Shown in pieces: positions 32,757 to 40,356 of a stretch of DNA of 64,000 nt (position 1 is the stretch's first letter; every line of letters starts with the position of its first letter). The position numbers were made by a program, and so were the translations under genes. The notes below the pieces were generated by a model. That model was given only the letters and a program-made list of their open reading frames with translations, made no database searches and was not told the DNA's origin. The DNA is from Gallimonas merdigallinarum (GTDB lineage Bacteria; Bacillota; Clostridia; Christensenellales; Borkfalkiaceae), in assembly GCA_904390485.1 (NCBI GenBank), contig CAJFLU010000002.1, positions 1-64,000 of the forward strand, read 5' to 3'.

Positions 32757-33716
32757 ATGAAGGCTGCGCTTGCGGAACTTGAAAAGATTCTTGCGGATAT
32801 CTGCGAAAAGACGGGGGCTGAGGCGACCCTTTCCCCCCGCGGCGGCGGGGAGACGCGCTTTGCGCTCGCCTACCGCGGCGAGGAAGTGCCCGCGTACCTG
32901 CGCGGAACGGGGGAATATGCCGAGCGCGAGGCGCGGCTGATCGCTTATCTCGTGGAAAACGTCGATTCCCACACGCTCATTCCCGCCAAAGAGGAGGCGC
33001 TCAGGACCATTCTCCTCGGCGAGGGCGGCGGGTGGTACGCCTTCCGCTTCATGACGAAGTTCAACCTTGCGGACGGGACGTGCGTGGCGGTGGACGCGGT
33101 GCCCGATAAACGCCTTGCGGAATCGTACGCGCAGCTCGAACGCACGCTCTCCGAATCGCAGGATATGGTCGTCCGCATGGACGACAACCGCGTCGCCGTC
33201 GTCCACTTTGCCGACGGGGAGCAGAGCGCCTACGAATTCGGCGAATTTCTGCGCAATTCCCTGTACGAGGAGCTGGGCGTGAAGGCGAGCGTCGGCATCG
33301 GGTGCGAGGTGCGCTCCTTCTCCGAGATCGCGCGCTCCTATTTGCAGGCGGTCACTGCCGTCCGCGTGAGCGCCATTTTCCACAACGTGGGCGAGGTGCA
33401 TTCCTACCGCGAATATCTGCTCGTCAAACTGCTGGAAGATCTTCCCAAGAGCCGTATGCAGGAATATCTCGAACAGTTCCGCGCCGAGAGCGCGGAGGAG
33501 ATCTTCGAGGACGAGGAGATGACGGAGACGGCGGAGGCGTTTTTGGAGAGCAGTCTCAACGTCTCGGAGACGAGCCGCAACCTCTTTATGCACCGCAATA
33601 CGCTCATGTACCGCCTCGATAAGATCGAACGCGTCACGGGGCTGAATATCCGAAAGTTCTCGGACGCGGTCACCTTCCGCATTCTCTCCGTGCTCTATAA
33701 ATTATTGCAATCGTAG
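32757..33716 (+). CDS. PucR/CdaR-family transcriptional regulator
   Basis: 319 residues. The central part resembles the GGDEF-like CdaR region (about 130-220). The C-terminal helix-turn-helix is clear (about 265-315: FLESSLNVSETSRNLFMHRNTLMYRLDKIERVTGL), as in PucR, CdaR and sugar-diacid regulators. The N-terminal ligand region is not recognisable. It is followed after 11 nt by an S41 protease gene, so the two are probably co-transcribed. The start uses AAGGGGG about 10 nt upstream. Confidence 0.88.
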   Translation: MKAALAELEKILADICEKTGAEATLSPRGGGETRFALAYRGEEVPAYLRGTGEYAEREARLIAYLVENVDSHTLIPAKEEALRTILLGEGGGWYAFRFMTKFNLADGTCVAVDAVPDKRLAESYAQLERTLSESQDMVVRMDDNRVAVVHFADGEQSAYEFGEFLRNSLYEELGVKASVGIGCEVRSFSEIARSYLQAVTAVRVSAIFHNVGEVHSYREYLLVKLLEDLPKSRMQEYLEQFRAESAEEIFEDEEMTETAEAFLESSLNVSETSRNLFMHRNTLMYRLDKIERVTGLNIRKFSDAVTFRILSVLYKLLQS

Positions 33717-33727
33717 GAGTTTTTTGC

Positions 33728-35065
33728 ATGGAACAGGATCGTCAGCAAAGCAAGGCGCCCGCCTCGCCCAAGAGAAGGGGCAGGCGGGCGCTTGTTATTC
33801 TTCTCGCCGTTCTCATCGTCGCCGCCGCCTTTCTCGCGGGGTGGCTGGGAAGCGCCTATTCGCGGGACGCGCGCCTGAGAAAACTCGAATGGATGATCGG
33901 TACGCTCGATGAGGAGTATTACAAGGACGTCGATCTCGACGCGCTCTACGACGCGCTGTACGGGGTCGTCGTGCCCGACCGCTTCTCCTATTTTTATACC
34001 GCGGACGAATACGCGCAGCTCATTGCCGAGAGCGAGGGGCGCAACGAGGGCGTCGGCGTCACGCTCCTGACGGAGTCGGACGGCGTGCGCTTCTATGCCG
34101 TCGTGGAAAATTCCTCCGCCTGCCTTGCGGGCATCGAAAAGGGAATGTATCTGCTCGGCTGGTCGGAGGTCGGCGGCGCGGTGCAGACGGGCAGCGCGAG
34201 CGAACTCATCTCCTTTATCGATACGCAGGCGGGCGAATTTATCCTGTATGCGGGATTTGCCGCGGGGGAAACGCCCTCCGAATCCAACGCCTACACGGTG
34301 GACGCGACGGAATACCGCGCGGCGTACTGCCTGTATCGGGACAGCGAAAGCGCCTACGCGTTCCGCGGCGACGGGCAGACCGTTCTCACCGACGTGACGG
34401 CGGAGAGGGGCGCGCTCGCAGGGCTTGACGCGGATACGGCGTATATCCGCCTCGATTCCTTCGACGGGAACTGCGCGGAGGAGTTCGCCGCCTGCCTGTC
34501 CCTGATGAAATCGCGCGGGCGGAGCAACCTCGTGCTCGATCTGCGCGGCAACGGCGGCGGATATATGAGCGATCTGCAAGCCATTTCCGCCCATCTGCTG
34601 AAAAATGCGGAAGGGAACAGCCCCGTCGTGGCGCGCGCCGTCTTCCGCGACGGCTCCGAAACGCTGTACCGTGCGGACGGCAACGATTATTCCGCGTATT
34701 TTACGGACGAAAGCCGCGTTACCGTTCTGGCGGACGAAAATACCGCCTCCGCCTCCGAGTGCCTGATCGGCGCGCTTATCGACTACGGAACGATCGGATA
34801 CGAGGATATTTATCTCCGCCAAGACGCGGAGACGGGCGTCTGCCGCACTTACGGAAAGGGCGTCATGCAGTCCACGTTTACGACGATCGGCGGAGACGCG
34901 TTCCGCCTCACCGTCGCCGAAATTTTCTGGCCGAACGGGAACAGAATTCACGAAAAGGGCGTTACGCCCTCCTATCCGCAGGCGGGCGCGCACGCCGTAA
35001 CCGCGCCCATGCTCCCCGACGGAACGGACGCGTTCTTGGCGCAGGTCCTTGCCGCGCTCGCCTAA
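33728..35065 (+). CDS. S41-family C-terminal processing peptidase
   Basis: 445 residues. A basic N-terminus and one membrane anchor (residues 22-42) place the enzyme outside the cell membrane. A helical region and a PDZ-like domain (about 95-180) precede the S41 fold. The catalytic serine is in NTASASECLIG (about residue 340), and the lysine is in TYGKGVMQST (about 378). RGNGGG marks the substrate cleft. Such proteases cut regulators or secreted proteins; SpoIVB-activating CtpB is one example. The stop overlaps the stop of a convergent small gene by 3-4 nt. Confidence 0.9.
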   Translation: MEQDRQQSKAPASPKRRGRRALVILLAVLIVAAAFLAGWLGSAYSRDARLRKLEWMIGTLDEEYYKDVDLDALYDALYGVVVPDRFSYFYTADEYAQLIAESEGRNEGVGVTLLTESDGVRFYAVVENSSACLAGIEKGMYLLGWSEVGGAVQTGSASELISFIDTQAGEFILYAGFAAGETPSESNAYTVDATEYRAAYCLYRDSESAYAFRGDGQTVLTDVTAERGALAGLDADTAYIRLDSFDGNCAEEFAACLSLMKSRGRSNLVLDLRGNGGGYMSDLQAISAHLLKNAEGNSPVVARAVFRDGSETLYRADGNDYSAYFTDESRVTVLADENTASASECLIGALIDYGTIGYEDIYLRQDAETGVCRTYGKGVMQSTFTTIGGDAFRLTVAEIFWPNGNRIHEKGVTPSYPQAGAHAVTAPMLPDGTDAFLAQVLAALA

Positions 35066-35301
35066 TGCACGGCCGCGTTTTTTAGGTACGTTTGGAGAAT
35101 ATCCGCCTGATTGCCGCCCTCTTCGGGGCGGCTTTTTTCCTGCGCGGGCGGCTGCGGCGGCGGAGCTGCGCCGATTTCGCCCGCGAGCGCGGCGAGCAGT
35201 TCGCGGTTCTCGCGGTAGAACGCGAGGAATTTCTGCAAAGACGCGCCGAAATCGGGCTGCTGCGCAAACATGAGCAATACGAGAAGGATGACCGGTTGCA
35301 T
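35062..35301 (-). CDS. Small protein with N-terminal hydrophobic helix, unknown function
   Basis: 79 residues. A short hydrophobic N-terminus (MQPVILLVLLMFA) is followed by an amphipathic helix (DFGASLQKFLAFYRENRELLAALAGE), a proline-rich segment and an acidic tail. It could be a membrane-attached helix. There is no Shine-Dalgarno before the ATG. A TACAAT on the minus strand (35313-35308) ends 6 nt before the ATG, which suggests a leaderless mRNA. It is divergent from the 87-residue gene at 35368 and converges on the S41 gene with a 4-nt overlap. The family is unknown to me. Confidence 0.6.
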   Translation of the reverse strand: MQPVILLVLLMFAQQPDFGASLQKFLAFYRENRELLAALAGEIGAAPPPQPPAQEKSRPEEGGNQADILQTYLKNAAVH

Positions 35302-35367
35302 ACTTTTATTGTATGCGGTGCGCAAAACGGGCGTGCGCGTCATAGGATGAAGAAGGAGGAGACGTTC

Positions 35368-35631
35368 ATGAAAGATTTTGCGAACTTCACGGGAGACGGC
35401 GGCGCGCAGGACGCGTTTTTGGAGGAGGCGAAAAAGGTCGCCGCCTCGTACGACGGCAAAAGCGAGAACGATCTGTTGAAGTCCATCTACGCGCGCGCCG
35501 TCGAGGGAAAGCGCAGCGGCACGCTCACGAACGAACAGATCGACGCCTTTTATGCGCAGTTTGCGCCCATGCTGGACGGCACGAAGCGCAAAAAACTGCA
35601 AAAAATCGTCGCGGAACTCAAAAAGATGTAG
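35368..35631 (+). CDS. Small soluble helical protein, unknown function
   Basis: 87 residues, highly charged and apparently all helical, with NDLLKSIYARAVEGKRSGTLTNEQIDAFYAQFAPML as its core and a basic tail (GTKRKKLQKIVAELKKM). A strong AAGGAGGA (35353-35360) precedes the ATG. It is divergent from the 79-residue hydrophobic gene across 66 nt, so the pair may act together. Its last 14 nt overlap the 3' end of the convergent cysteine desulfurase gene. Confidence 0.75.
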   Translation: MKDFANFTGDGGAQDAFLEEAKKVAASYDGKSENDLLKSIYARAVEGKRSGTLTNEQIDAFYAQFAPMLDGTKRKKLQKIVAELKKM

Positions 35632-36751
35632 CGTTTTCCGCAATGCGGCGGAGCGCGTCCAGCAGGGCGTTCGCTTCCCGCATTCCCTGAAATGGGGAGA
35701 AGGACGCGCGCACAAGTCCCGCGGGGAAGGTCCCGAGCGCCCTGTGCGCAAGGGGCGCGCAGTGCAGTCCGCCGCGCACGGCGATGCCGAACCGTTCGGA
35801 GAGAATGCCCGCAAGCTCCTCCGAAGGGATCTTCTCGTGCGCAAAGGCGGAGATCCCGCAGGCGTTTGCCGCGGAATAGGAAGTAAAGCCGTCGATCGAG
35901 GAGACCGCCTCCGCGACCGCGCCCGTGACCGAAATGAGCTTGCGCGCGCCCTCGCTGCGGCGCGCCTGCACGATGAGCGCACCCTCGAAGAGGGAACTGA
36001 TCGCGGGATAGGAGAGCGTTCCGCTCTCCAAGCGGTCGGGGTAGAATGCGGGCATATCGAGGTTAAAACTCTCGCTGCCCGTGCCGCCGAACAGAACGGG
36101 GTCGGGAGAGACGCGCTCGGAAAAGAGCAGCGCGCCCGCCCCCTGGATCGCGTGCAGTCCCTTATGCCCCGCAAGGGCGAGAAAATCGATGCCCGCCGCG
36201 CGCATTTTCAGCGGGAGATGCCCCGCGCCCTGCGCGCCGTCCACCAGAAAGAGGACGCGCTCGGGCAGCCGCATACGGACGGCGAACAGGTCGGGCGATT
36301 CCCCCGTCACGTTGGAGGCGGAGGTCACGCAGCAGAGTTTCGTCTCGGGGCGGACGAGGGAGGCGATCGTCTCGGGCAGGAGTTTTCCGTCCACGAGCGG
36401 CGCAACGGAGTACGTCACGCCCCGCGTCTTTTTCAGGTATTCGAGGGGGCGGAGTACGGAGTTGTGTTCGAGGCAGGTCGTCACGGCGTGGTCGCCTTCG
36501 CGCAGCGTGCCGAGAATGGCGAGGTTGAGCGCCTCGGTGCAGTTTTTGGTAAAGACGACGCGCTCGAATCCGAAGCCGTCGAAGAGATCGGAGAGCAGCC
36601 TGCGGCAGGCGAGCACGCGCTCGGCGACGGCAATGGAACGGCTGTGTCCGCTCCGCCCGGGGTTTGCGCACGCCTGCAAGGCGGCGAGCACGGCGTTTTG
36701 TACGGCGGCGGGTTTTTCGCCACCCGTCGCGGCGTTGTCGAGATAGATCAT
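35618..36751 (-). CDS. Cysteine desulfurase (class-V aminotransferase)
   Basis: 377 residues. PLP enzyme that removes sulfur (or selenium) from cysteine (or selenocysteine). It starts IYLDNAATGG, keeps the SASNVTG and DGAQGAGH segments (Asp171), the PLP lysine Lys197 in LAGHKGLHA, and the active-site cysteine Cys331 in RGGLHCAPLAH. The short loop around Cys331 resembles group-II SufS/CsdB enzymes. A DUF3343 gene lies divergent 32 nt away, a pairing known from selenium/sulfur mobilisation clusters. No Shine-Dalgarno precedes the ATG; TATATA ends 5 nt upstream on the minus strand. Confidence 0.88.
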   Translation of the reverse strand: MIYLDNAATGGEKPAAVQNAVLAALQACANPGRSGHSRSIAVAERVLACRRLLSDLFDGFGFERVVFTKNCTEALNLAILGTLREGDHAVTTCLEHNSVLRPLEYLKKTRGVTYSVAPLVDGKLLPETIASLVRPETKLCCVTSASNVTGESPDLFAVRMRLPERVLFLVDGAQGAGHLPLKMRAAGIDFLALAGHKGLHAIQGAGALLFSERVSPDPVLFGGTGSESFNLDMPAFYPDRLESGTLSYPAISSLFEGALIVQARRSEGARKLISVTGAVAEAVSSIDGFTSYSAANACGISAFAHEKIPSEELAGILSERFGIAVRGGLHCAPLAHRALGTFPAGLVRASFSPFQGMREANALLDALRRIAENATSF

Positions 36752-36783
36752 ATCATTATATATACGAGGTCGAGGAAGAGAAC

Positions 36784-37026
36784 ATGACGATGTTGGCGGT
36801 ATTCAGGTCGCGGGCGCAGGCGCTCGACGCGCTTTCGCTGCTCAAAGGCGCGGGCGTGCCGTCGCAGGCGGTCTCCACGCCCAAAGAGGCGGGGATCGGG
36901 TGCGGCGTCTCGGTGAAATTCGATTGCAATTTTTTCCCGCGCGTCCGTCCGCTGCTCGCAAAACGCCGCTATTCGGCGTTCTGGGGGTATCTGCGGATAT
37001 GCGGCGGCGCGTTTGTGCGCGTCTGA
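36784..37026 (+). CDS. DUF3343 domain protein
   Basis: 80 residues with the DUF3343 pattern: a start like MLAVFRSRAQALDALSLLKGAG, a PKEAGIGCGVSVKFD segment with the conserved cysteine (Cys40) and an aromatic tail. The family is a small putative thiol or selenium carrier often near cysteine desulfurase or YedF-type genes. Here it is divergent from a cysteine desulfurase. GAGGAAGAG precedes the ATG. The nth promoter starts 3 nt after its stop. Confidence 0.8.
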   Translation: MTMLAVFRSRAQALDALSLLKGAGVPSQAVSTPKEAGIGCGVSVKFDCNFFPRVRPLLAKRRYSAFWGYLRICGGAFVRV

Positions 37027-37028
37027 GC

Positions 37029-37057
37029 TTGCTTTTTTGCGCGCGCCGTTGTATAAT
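37029..37057 (+). promoter_or_regulatory. Promoter of nth (leaderless)
   Basis: TTGCTT (37029-37034), 17-bp spacer, TATAAT (37052-37057). The ATG at 37066 is 8 nt after the -10 box. Confidence 0.75.
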
Positions 37058-37065
37058 AGGTGTAT

Positions 37066-37689
37066 ATGTGCACATCTGACGAAATCTTAACGCAACTCGA
37101 AGCGCTGTATCCGGACGCCGTTCCCGCGCTGAAATTCCGCTCGCCCTACGAGCTGCTCGTCGCGGTCATTCTCTCCGCGCAGTGTACGGACGAACGCGTC
37201 AATCAGGTCACGGAAAAGCTCTTTGAGGAGCACAACACGCCGCAGAAAATGCTGCTCCTTTCGCAGGAGGAGCTGGAAAAATACATTTACTCGTGCGGGT
37301 TTTACCATAATAAGGCGGCGCATATCCTCTCCGCCTCGCGCGATATTCTGGAAAAATTCGGCGGGGAAGTGCCTTCCACGCTGGAAGAGCTGCGCACGCT
37401 CGCGGGCGTGGGCAGAAAGACGGCGAACGTCGTCTATGCCGTCGCGTTCGGCGGCGACGCGATCGCGGTGGATACGCACGTGTTCCGCGTCTCCAACCGT
37501 CTGGGGCTTGCCGAGGGCAGTACGCCCGAAAAGGTGGAAGAGGGGCTGTGCCGGGTCATTCCCAAAGATAAGTGGTCGCGCGCGCATCATTGGCTCATCT
37601 ACCACGGGCGGCGGGTGTGCCATTCCCAGCGCCCCGACTGCGAACACTGCACGCTCGCGCATCTGTGCAAATATTTTCATCAGGCATAA
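37066..37689 (+). CDS. nth: Endonuclease III
   Basis: 207 residues. DNA glycosylase/AP lyase for oxidised pyrimidines. The helix-hairpin-helix LAGVGRKTANVV carries the catalytic Lys118, and Asp136 is in VDTHVFRVSNR. The iron-sulfur cluster cysteines follow the classical C-x6-C-x2-C-x5-C spacing (185, 192, 195, 201). The ATG at 37066 is preferred because it lies at the predicted transcription start; a GTG two codons earlier (37060) is inside the promoter region. Confidence 0.96.
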   Translation: MCTSDEILTQLEALYPDAVPALKFRSPYELLVAVILSAQCTDERVNQVTEKLFEEHNTPQKMLLLSQEELEKYIYSCGFYHNKAAHILSASRDILEKFGGEVPSTLEELRTLAGVGRKTANVVYAVAFGGDAIAVDTHVFRVSNRLGLAEGSTPEKVEEGLCRVIPKDKWSRAHHWLIYHGRRVCHSQRPDCEHCTLAHLCKYFHQA

Positions 37690-37710
37690 TTTTTTTTCAT
37701 GCGAATAGAT

Positions 37711-37749
37711 CTCCTTTCTCCGCACAAAATGCAGAAAGGAGGTTTTTTG
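37711..37749 (+). terminator. Terminator hairpin whose 3' arm is the next gene's Shine-Dalgarno
   Basis: CTCCTTTCT (37711-37719) pairs with AGAAAGGAG (37733-37741), followed by GTTTTTTGTT. The same AAAGGAGG is spaced 9 nt from the ATG at 37752. It can stop nth transcription and, in read-through mRNA, hide the ribosome binding site. Confidence 0.8.
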
Positions 37750-37751
37750 TT

Positions 37752-37946
37752 ATGACCAATCTGACGGCAAAGGACGTGGAGGTGCTCACGCACCTGCTCA
37801 CAGGGGAAGAGATGGCGTGCAAGAAGGCGCGGATCTACGCCAACACGCTCATGGATACGGCGCTCGCCGAGGAGATGGAAAACATCTCCCGTATGCACGC
37901 GGAACGCTTTTCGGCGCTCTACGCAATGTTGGGAGGGAAGGCATGA
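37752..37946 (+). CDS. Small helical protein next to a CotF-like gene
   Basis: 64 residues, helical and charged (LTAKDVEVLTHLLTGEEMACKKARIYANTLMD). It looks like a half-size relative of the CotF/ferritin-like coat domain encoded next. The ATG has AAAGGAGG 9 nt upstream, inside the hairpin described for 37711-37749. Its stop overlaps the next start (ATGA), so the two are coupled and probably form one complex. A spore-coat role is inference from the neighbour. Confidence 0.75.
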   Translation: MTNLTAKDVEVLTHLLTGEEMACKKARIYANTLMDTALAEEMENISRMHAERFSALYAMLGGKA

Positions 37947-38233
37947 AACAGACGAAACGCGACACGACGCTCAACGAAAAAGACGCCTTGCAGGACCTGC
38001 TCGACGCGGAAAAACTGCTCATGAACTACTACGCCGCCGCGCTTGCGGAGGGGAGTTCCGCGGGCTTCCGCAAAAAGATCTTAAAGCTCTACGGCGAACA
38101 CGCCGATACGCAGTTCTGCGTGTTCGAGCAGATGCTTTCGCGCGGGTATTACGAAGTACAGCCCGCCGAAAAGATGATGATCGACCAAAAGACGGAGATG
38201 TTCTCCAAAGTAAAAAAACAGATTGCCGAATAA
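37943..38233 (+). CDS. CotF-like spore coat domain protein
   Basis: 96 residues. Matches the coat F domain pattern by eye: LNEKDALQDLLDAEKLLMNYYAAALAEG, then FRKKILKLYGEHADTQFCVFEQMLSRGYY and a VQPAEKMM end. These proteins form helical bundles and are found in spore coats and other contexts in Firmicutes. It overlaps the 64-residue gene by 4 nt, with GGGAGG before its ATG. Confidence 0.82.
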   Translation: MKQTKRDTTLNEKDALQDLLDAEKLLMNYYAAALAEGSSAGFRKKILKLYGEHADTQFCVFEQMLSRGYYEVQPAEKMMIDQKTEMFSKVKKQIAE

Positions 38234-38242
38234 AAAGCGGTC

Positions 38243-38271
38243 TTGACAGCCCCGTTCCGCCGTGTTATAAT
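38243..38271 (+). promoter_or_regulatory. Consensus promoter before a 48-codon gene
   Basis: Perfect TTGACA (38243-38248), 17-bp spacer and TATAAT (38266-38271). Confidence 0.9.
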
Positions 38272-38294
38272 GATGGCAAAAGGGGGAACTGCAC

Positions 38295-38441
38295 ATGAAA
38301 AAGGAACAGGGGAACGCAGACCGCGTCGATCAGGACGCGTACGAGCGCGAACAGGAACGTATCCGCCGCGAACGCGAGGCGATCGCCGAAATGTCGGGCG
38401 AATGCGAAACGGAAAAGGACATAGACGGGAAGGAAACGTAA
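38295..38441 (+). CDS. 48-residue highly charged protein
   Basis: An ATG with AAGGGGG 7 nt upstream opens a frame of 48 codons. It starts MKKEQGNADRVDQDAYEREQ, continues as an Arg/Glu-rich helix and ends DIDGKET. More than half of the residues are charged, and there is one cysteine. A perfect SigA promoter lies directly upstream, which argues that it is real and well transcribed. The family is unknown to me. A GC-rich hairpin follows at 38486-38516. Confidence 0.65.
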   Translation: MKKEQGNADRVDQDAYEREQERIRREREAIAEMSGECETEKDIDGKET

Positions 38442-38485
38442 GACGGAACGCGCGCCGATTGCCGCGCGGACCGCAAACGGACGGA

Positions 38486-38516
38486 CGCGCCGCGGCAGTG
38501 CTTGCACTGCCGCGGC
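38486..38516 (+). repeat. Strong GC-rich hairpin between two small genes
   Basis: CGCCGCGGCAGTGC and GCACTGCCGCGGCG arms with a tiny loop. No T run follows, so it may be an mRNA stabiliser or a Rho-type pause rather than an intrinsic terminator. Confidence 0.7.
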
Positions 38517-38567
38517 GTTCGCGTATCGGACGGGCGCGCGGTGCGCATACTTCTTGCGGAGGTGTGT

Positions 38568-38681
38568 ATGAAAGAGAAGAAAAAAACGGAGCAGTACGCG
38601 CACAACCCGCATTACTGCATGATCCGCCCCGGGAACGGGGAAGATGAGGACGAGGAGATCGTCTCCACAGGGCAGAGCTGA
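38568..38681 (+). CDS. 37-residue small protein
   Basis: The ATG is preceded by GGAGG (38558-38562). The frame reads MKEKKKTEQYAHNPHYCMIR followed by an acidic segment and ends STGQS. It has a basic N-terminus, a central His/Tyr/Cys cluster and an acidic tail. A terminator overlaps its stop codon. There is no promoter of its own, so it probably shares the transcript of the 48-residue gene. Function unknown. Confidence 0.55.
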   Translation: MKEKKKTEQYAHNPHYCMIRPGNGEDEDEEIVSTGQS

Positions 38682-38702
38682 AATTTCTTTCAGCTCTTTT
38701 CT
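38676..38702 (+). terminator. Terminator overlapping the 37-residue gene's stop
   Basis: AGCTGAAA with TTTCAGCT and then CTTTTCTC; the TGA stop is within the 5' arm. Confidence 0.75.
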
Positions 38703-38788
38703 CATCTGAAAAAAGGGGACGGGCGGCGGGTCGGGAAGGCGTCTGTTAATCTTGTTTGCAAGTCGCGGACAGAATTTTCGCAAAATGT

Positions 38789-38817
38789 TTGACACAGGCG
38801 GAAAAATCAAGTATAAT
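38789..38817 (+). promoter_or_regulatory. Promoter of the Wzz-like gene
   Basis: TTGACA (38789-38794), 17-bp spacer, TATAAT (38812-38817). The leader holds a GGAAACG/CGTTTCC hairpin (38843-38858) just before the ribosome binding site AAGGAGG. Confidence 0.9.
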
Positions 38818-38875
38818 AAATTTGTCATACCAACGAACTGAGGGGAAACGCACGTTTCCGGCAAGGAGGAAACTT

Positions 38876-40237
38876 ATGGAAGAAGAAAGCGGAATCACCT
38901 TTGGCGAGATCTGCCATCTTGTCAAAAAACGCATCTGGTGGATCCTCGGCATTTCCGTGATCGTCGCGCTCGTCGCGTCGCTTTTGTTCGGGTTCGTCAT
39001 CAACCGCGGAAAGAACGACTATTCCGTCACCTTTATGGTGGAATTTCCCGGTGTGAGCGACCGTCAGTATCCCGACGGGACGACGTTCAACCATGCGTCC
39101 ATGGTCTATGCCGCGCAATTGGAAGCGGCGAAGGCGTCCAACGAATCGTTTGCGAATATCGATATCGACGGGATGTCGTCCAACGGCGGCATTTCCATCT
39201 CCGCCGAGACGACGGGCGAGAACAACACGACGGTGTACACGGGCGTTTATACCATCACCGTTTCGAGCGCGTATTTCGAGAGCGCCGATCAGGCGTCCGA
39301 CTTCCTGCGCGCCGTGCTCGATCAGACGATCGCCACGGTGAACGCGAAGATTTCCGGCATGGACTTCACCGCGAGACTTTCGGGATACGATTCTCTGAAC
39401 AGCTATACAGCGTATGGCGACAGGCTTGCCATTCTTCGCAGACAACAGGATTATATTCTGGAACGCTATGCAGCAGTGACGGGGGATACGCAGAGCGATT
39501 CCGATACAACGACGCAGACGCAGACTACGGCGACGTACGGTTCTTTTCAATACGAGGGCAAGTCGATCAGCGCGCTGTATGCCGAAGCGCAGACTGTCAG
39601 CAATCTTCTTTCCGAACTTGAAAAGAATTACGAAACGAATCGGTTTGTCTATCTTCCCGAGGATTCCAATGCGGAAGATTATAAGGATGCGGCAGAGGGC
39701 TGGGCAAAGCAGATCAAAAATAACGCAGATGAAATGCTTTTCTACAAAGAACAGTTCCTTAATTCTGTAATAACCGCAGGATATTACGAGCAGAGAGTTC
39801 TGGAACTCGAACAGGAGAACCTGGGCTTGGAAGCGCAGATCGAGGCGATCGGTTACACGTATAATAAAGAAAATGGATCGGCGGAACCGGCGTCGGACGC
39901 CGATACGATCCGCGCGGCGAATACGAAGTTCGGAGAGCAGGTTGATAATATGTTCGAGACCATCAAGACGAACAGCGAGACGGCAAAGAGCGCGCTCGTG
40001 GCGCTGTTTGCGGCTGAGTCGCAGATCGTCTATCAGCAGAGCGGCGTTACGACCATCGTCAACGCTACGAATATTATCCTCGTGGCGGTTGCCGCCCTCG
40101 TGGTGGCGTTCCTGATCGCCTGCATCGTCTTCTGCGCGGCGGATTATCCCGCCTACAAGCGCGAGCGCGACGCAAAGAGAACGGCGGCGGTCGCTGCGCC
40201 CGAAGAGGCGGCGGAACCCGAAAACAAAGAAGAGTAA
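38876..40237 (+). CDS. Wzz/chain-length-determinant-like membrane protein
   Basis: 453 residues. Topology is that of polysaccharide co-polymerases: a short cytoplasmic N-terminus (FGEICHLVKKRIWWILG), TM1 at about 21-43, a large extracytoplasmic domain with coiled-coil helices, TM2 at about 400-424, and an acidic cytoplasmic tail. No tyrosine-kinase domain or polysaccharide genes are near, so the role is unclear. Codons in about 39400-40000 are visibly richer in A/T than at both ends of the gene and in its neighbours. It has its own promoter and a GC-rich terminator. Confidence 0.75.
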   Translation: MEEESGITFGEICHLVKKRIWWILGISVIVALVASLLFGFVINRGKNDYSVTFMVEFPGVSDRQYPDGTTFNHASMVYAAQLEAAKASNESFANIDIDGMSSNGGISISAETTGENNTTVYTGVYTITVSSAYFESADQASDFLRAVLDQTIATVNAKISGMDFTARLSGYDSLNSYTAYGDRLAILRRQQDYILERYAAVTGDTQSDSDTTTQTQTTATYGSFQYEGKSISALYAEAQTVSNLLSELEKNYETNRFVYLPEDSNAEDYKDAAEGWAKQIKNNADEMLFYKEQFLNSVITAGYYEQRVLELEQENLGLEAQIEAIGYTYNKENGSAEPASDADTIRAANTKFGEQVDNMFETIKTNSETAKSALVALFAAESQIVYQQSGVTTIVNATNIILVAVAALVVAFLIACIVFCAADYPAYKRERDAKRTAAVAAPEEAAEPENKEE

Positions 40238-40250
40238 AAACAGAATACGG

Positions 40251-40321
40251 AGCGAGCCCGCGGCTGTTGCCGCGGGCGCGCTTTAATAAATCGCCGCCGC
40301 CGCGCATTTGCGCGGCGGCGG
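40251..40321. terminator. Pair of GC-rich hairpins between convergent genes
   Basis: First stem 40251-40263 with 40268-40282, followed by TTTAAT (+ strand). Second stem 40294-40305 with 40310-40321, flanked by CGATTTATT on the minus strand, for ychF. Confidence 0.75.
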
Positions 40322-40356
40322 TTGGTTGAAATATTCGTATCGTTATTTTTGCGGCG

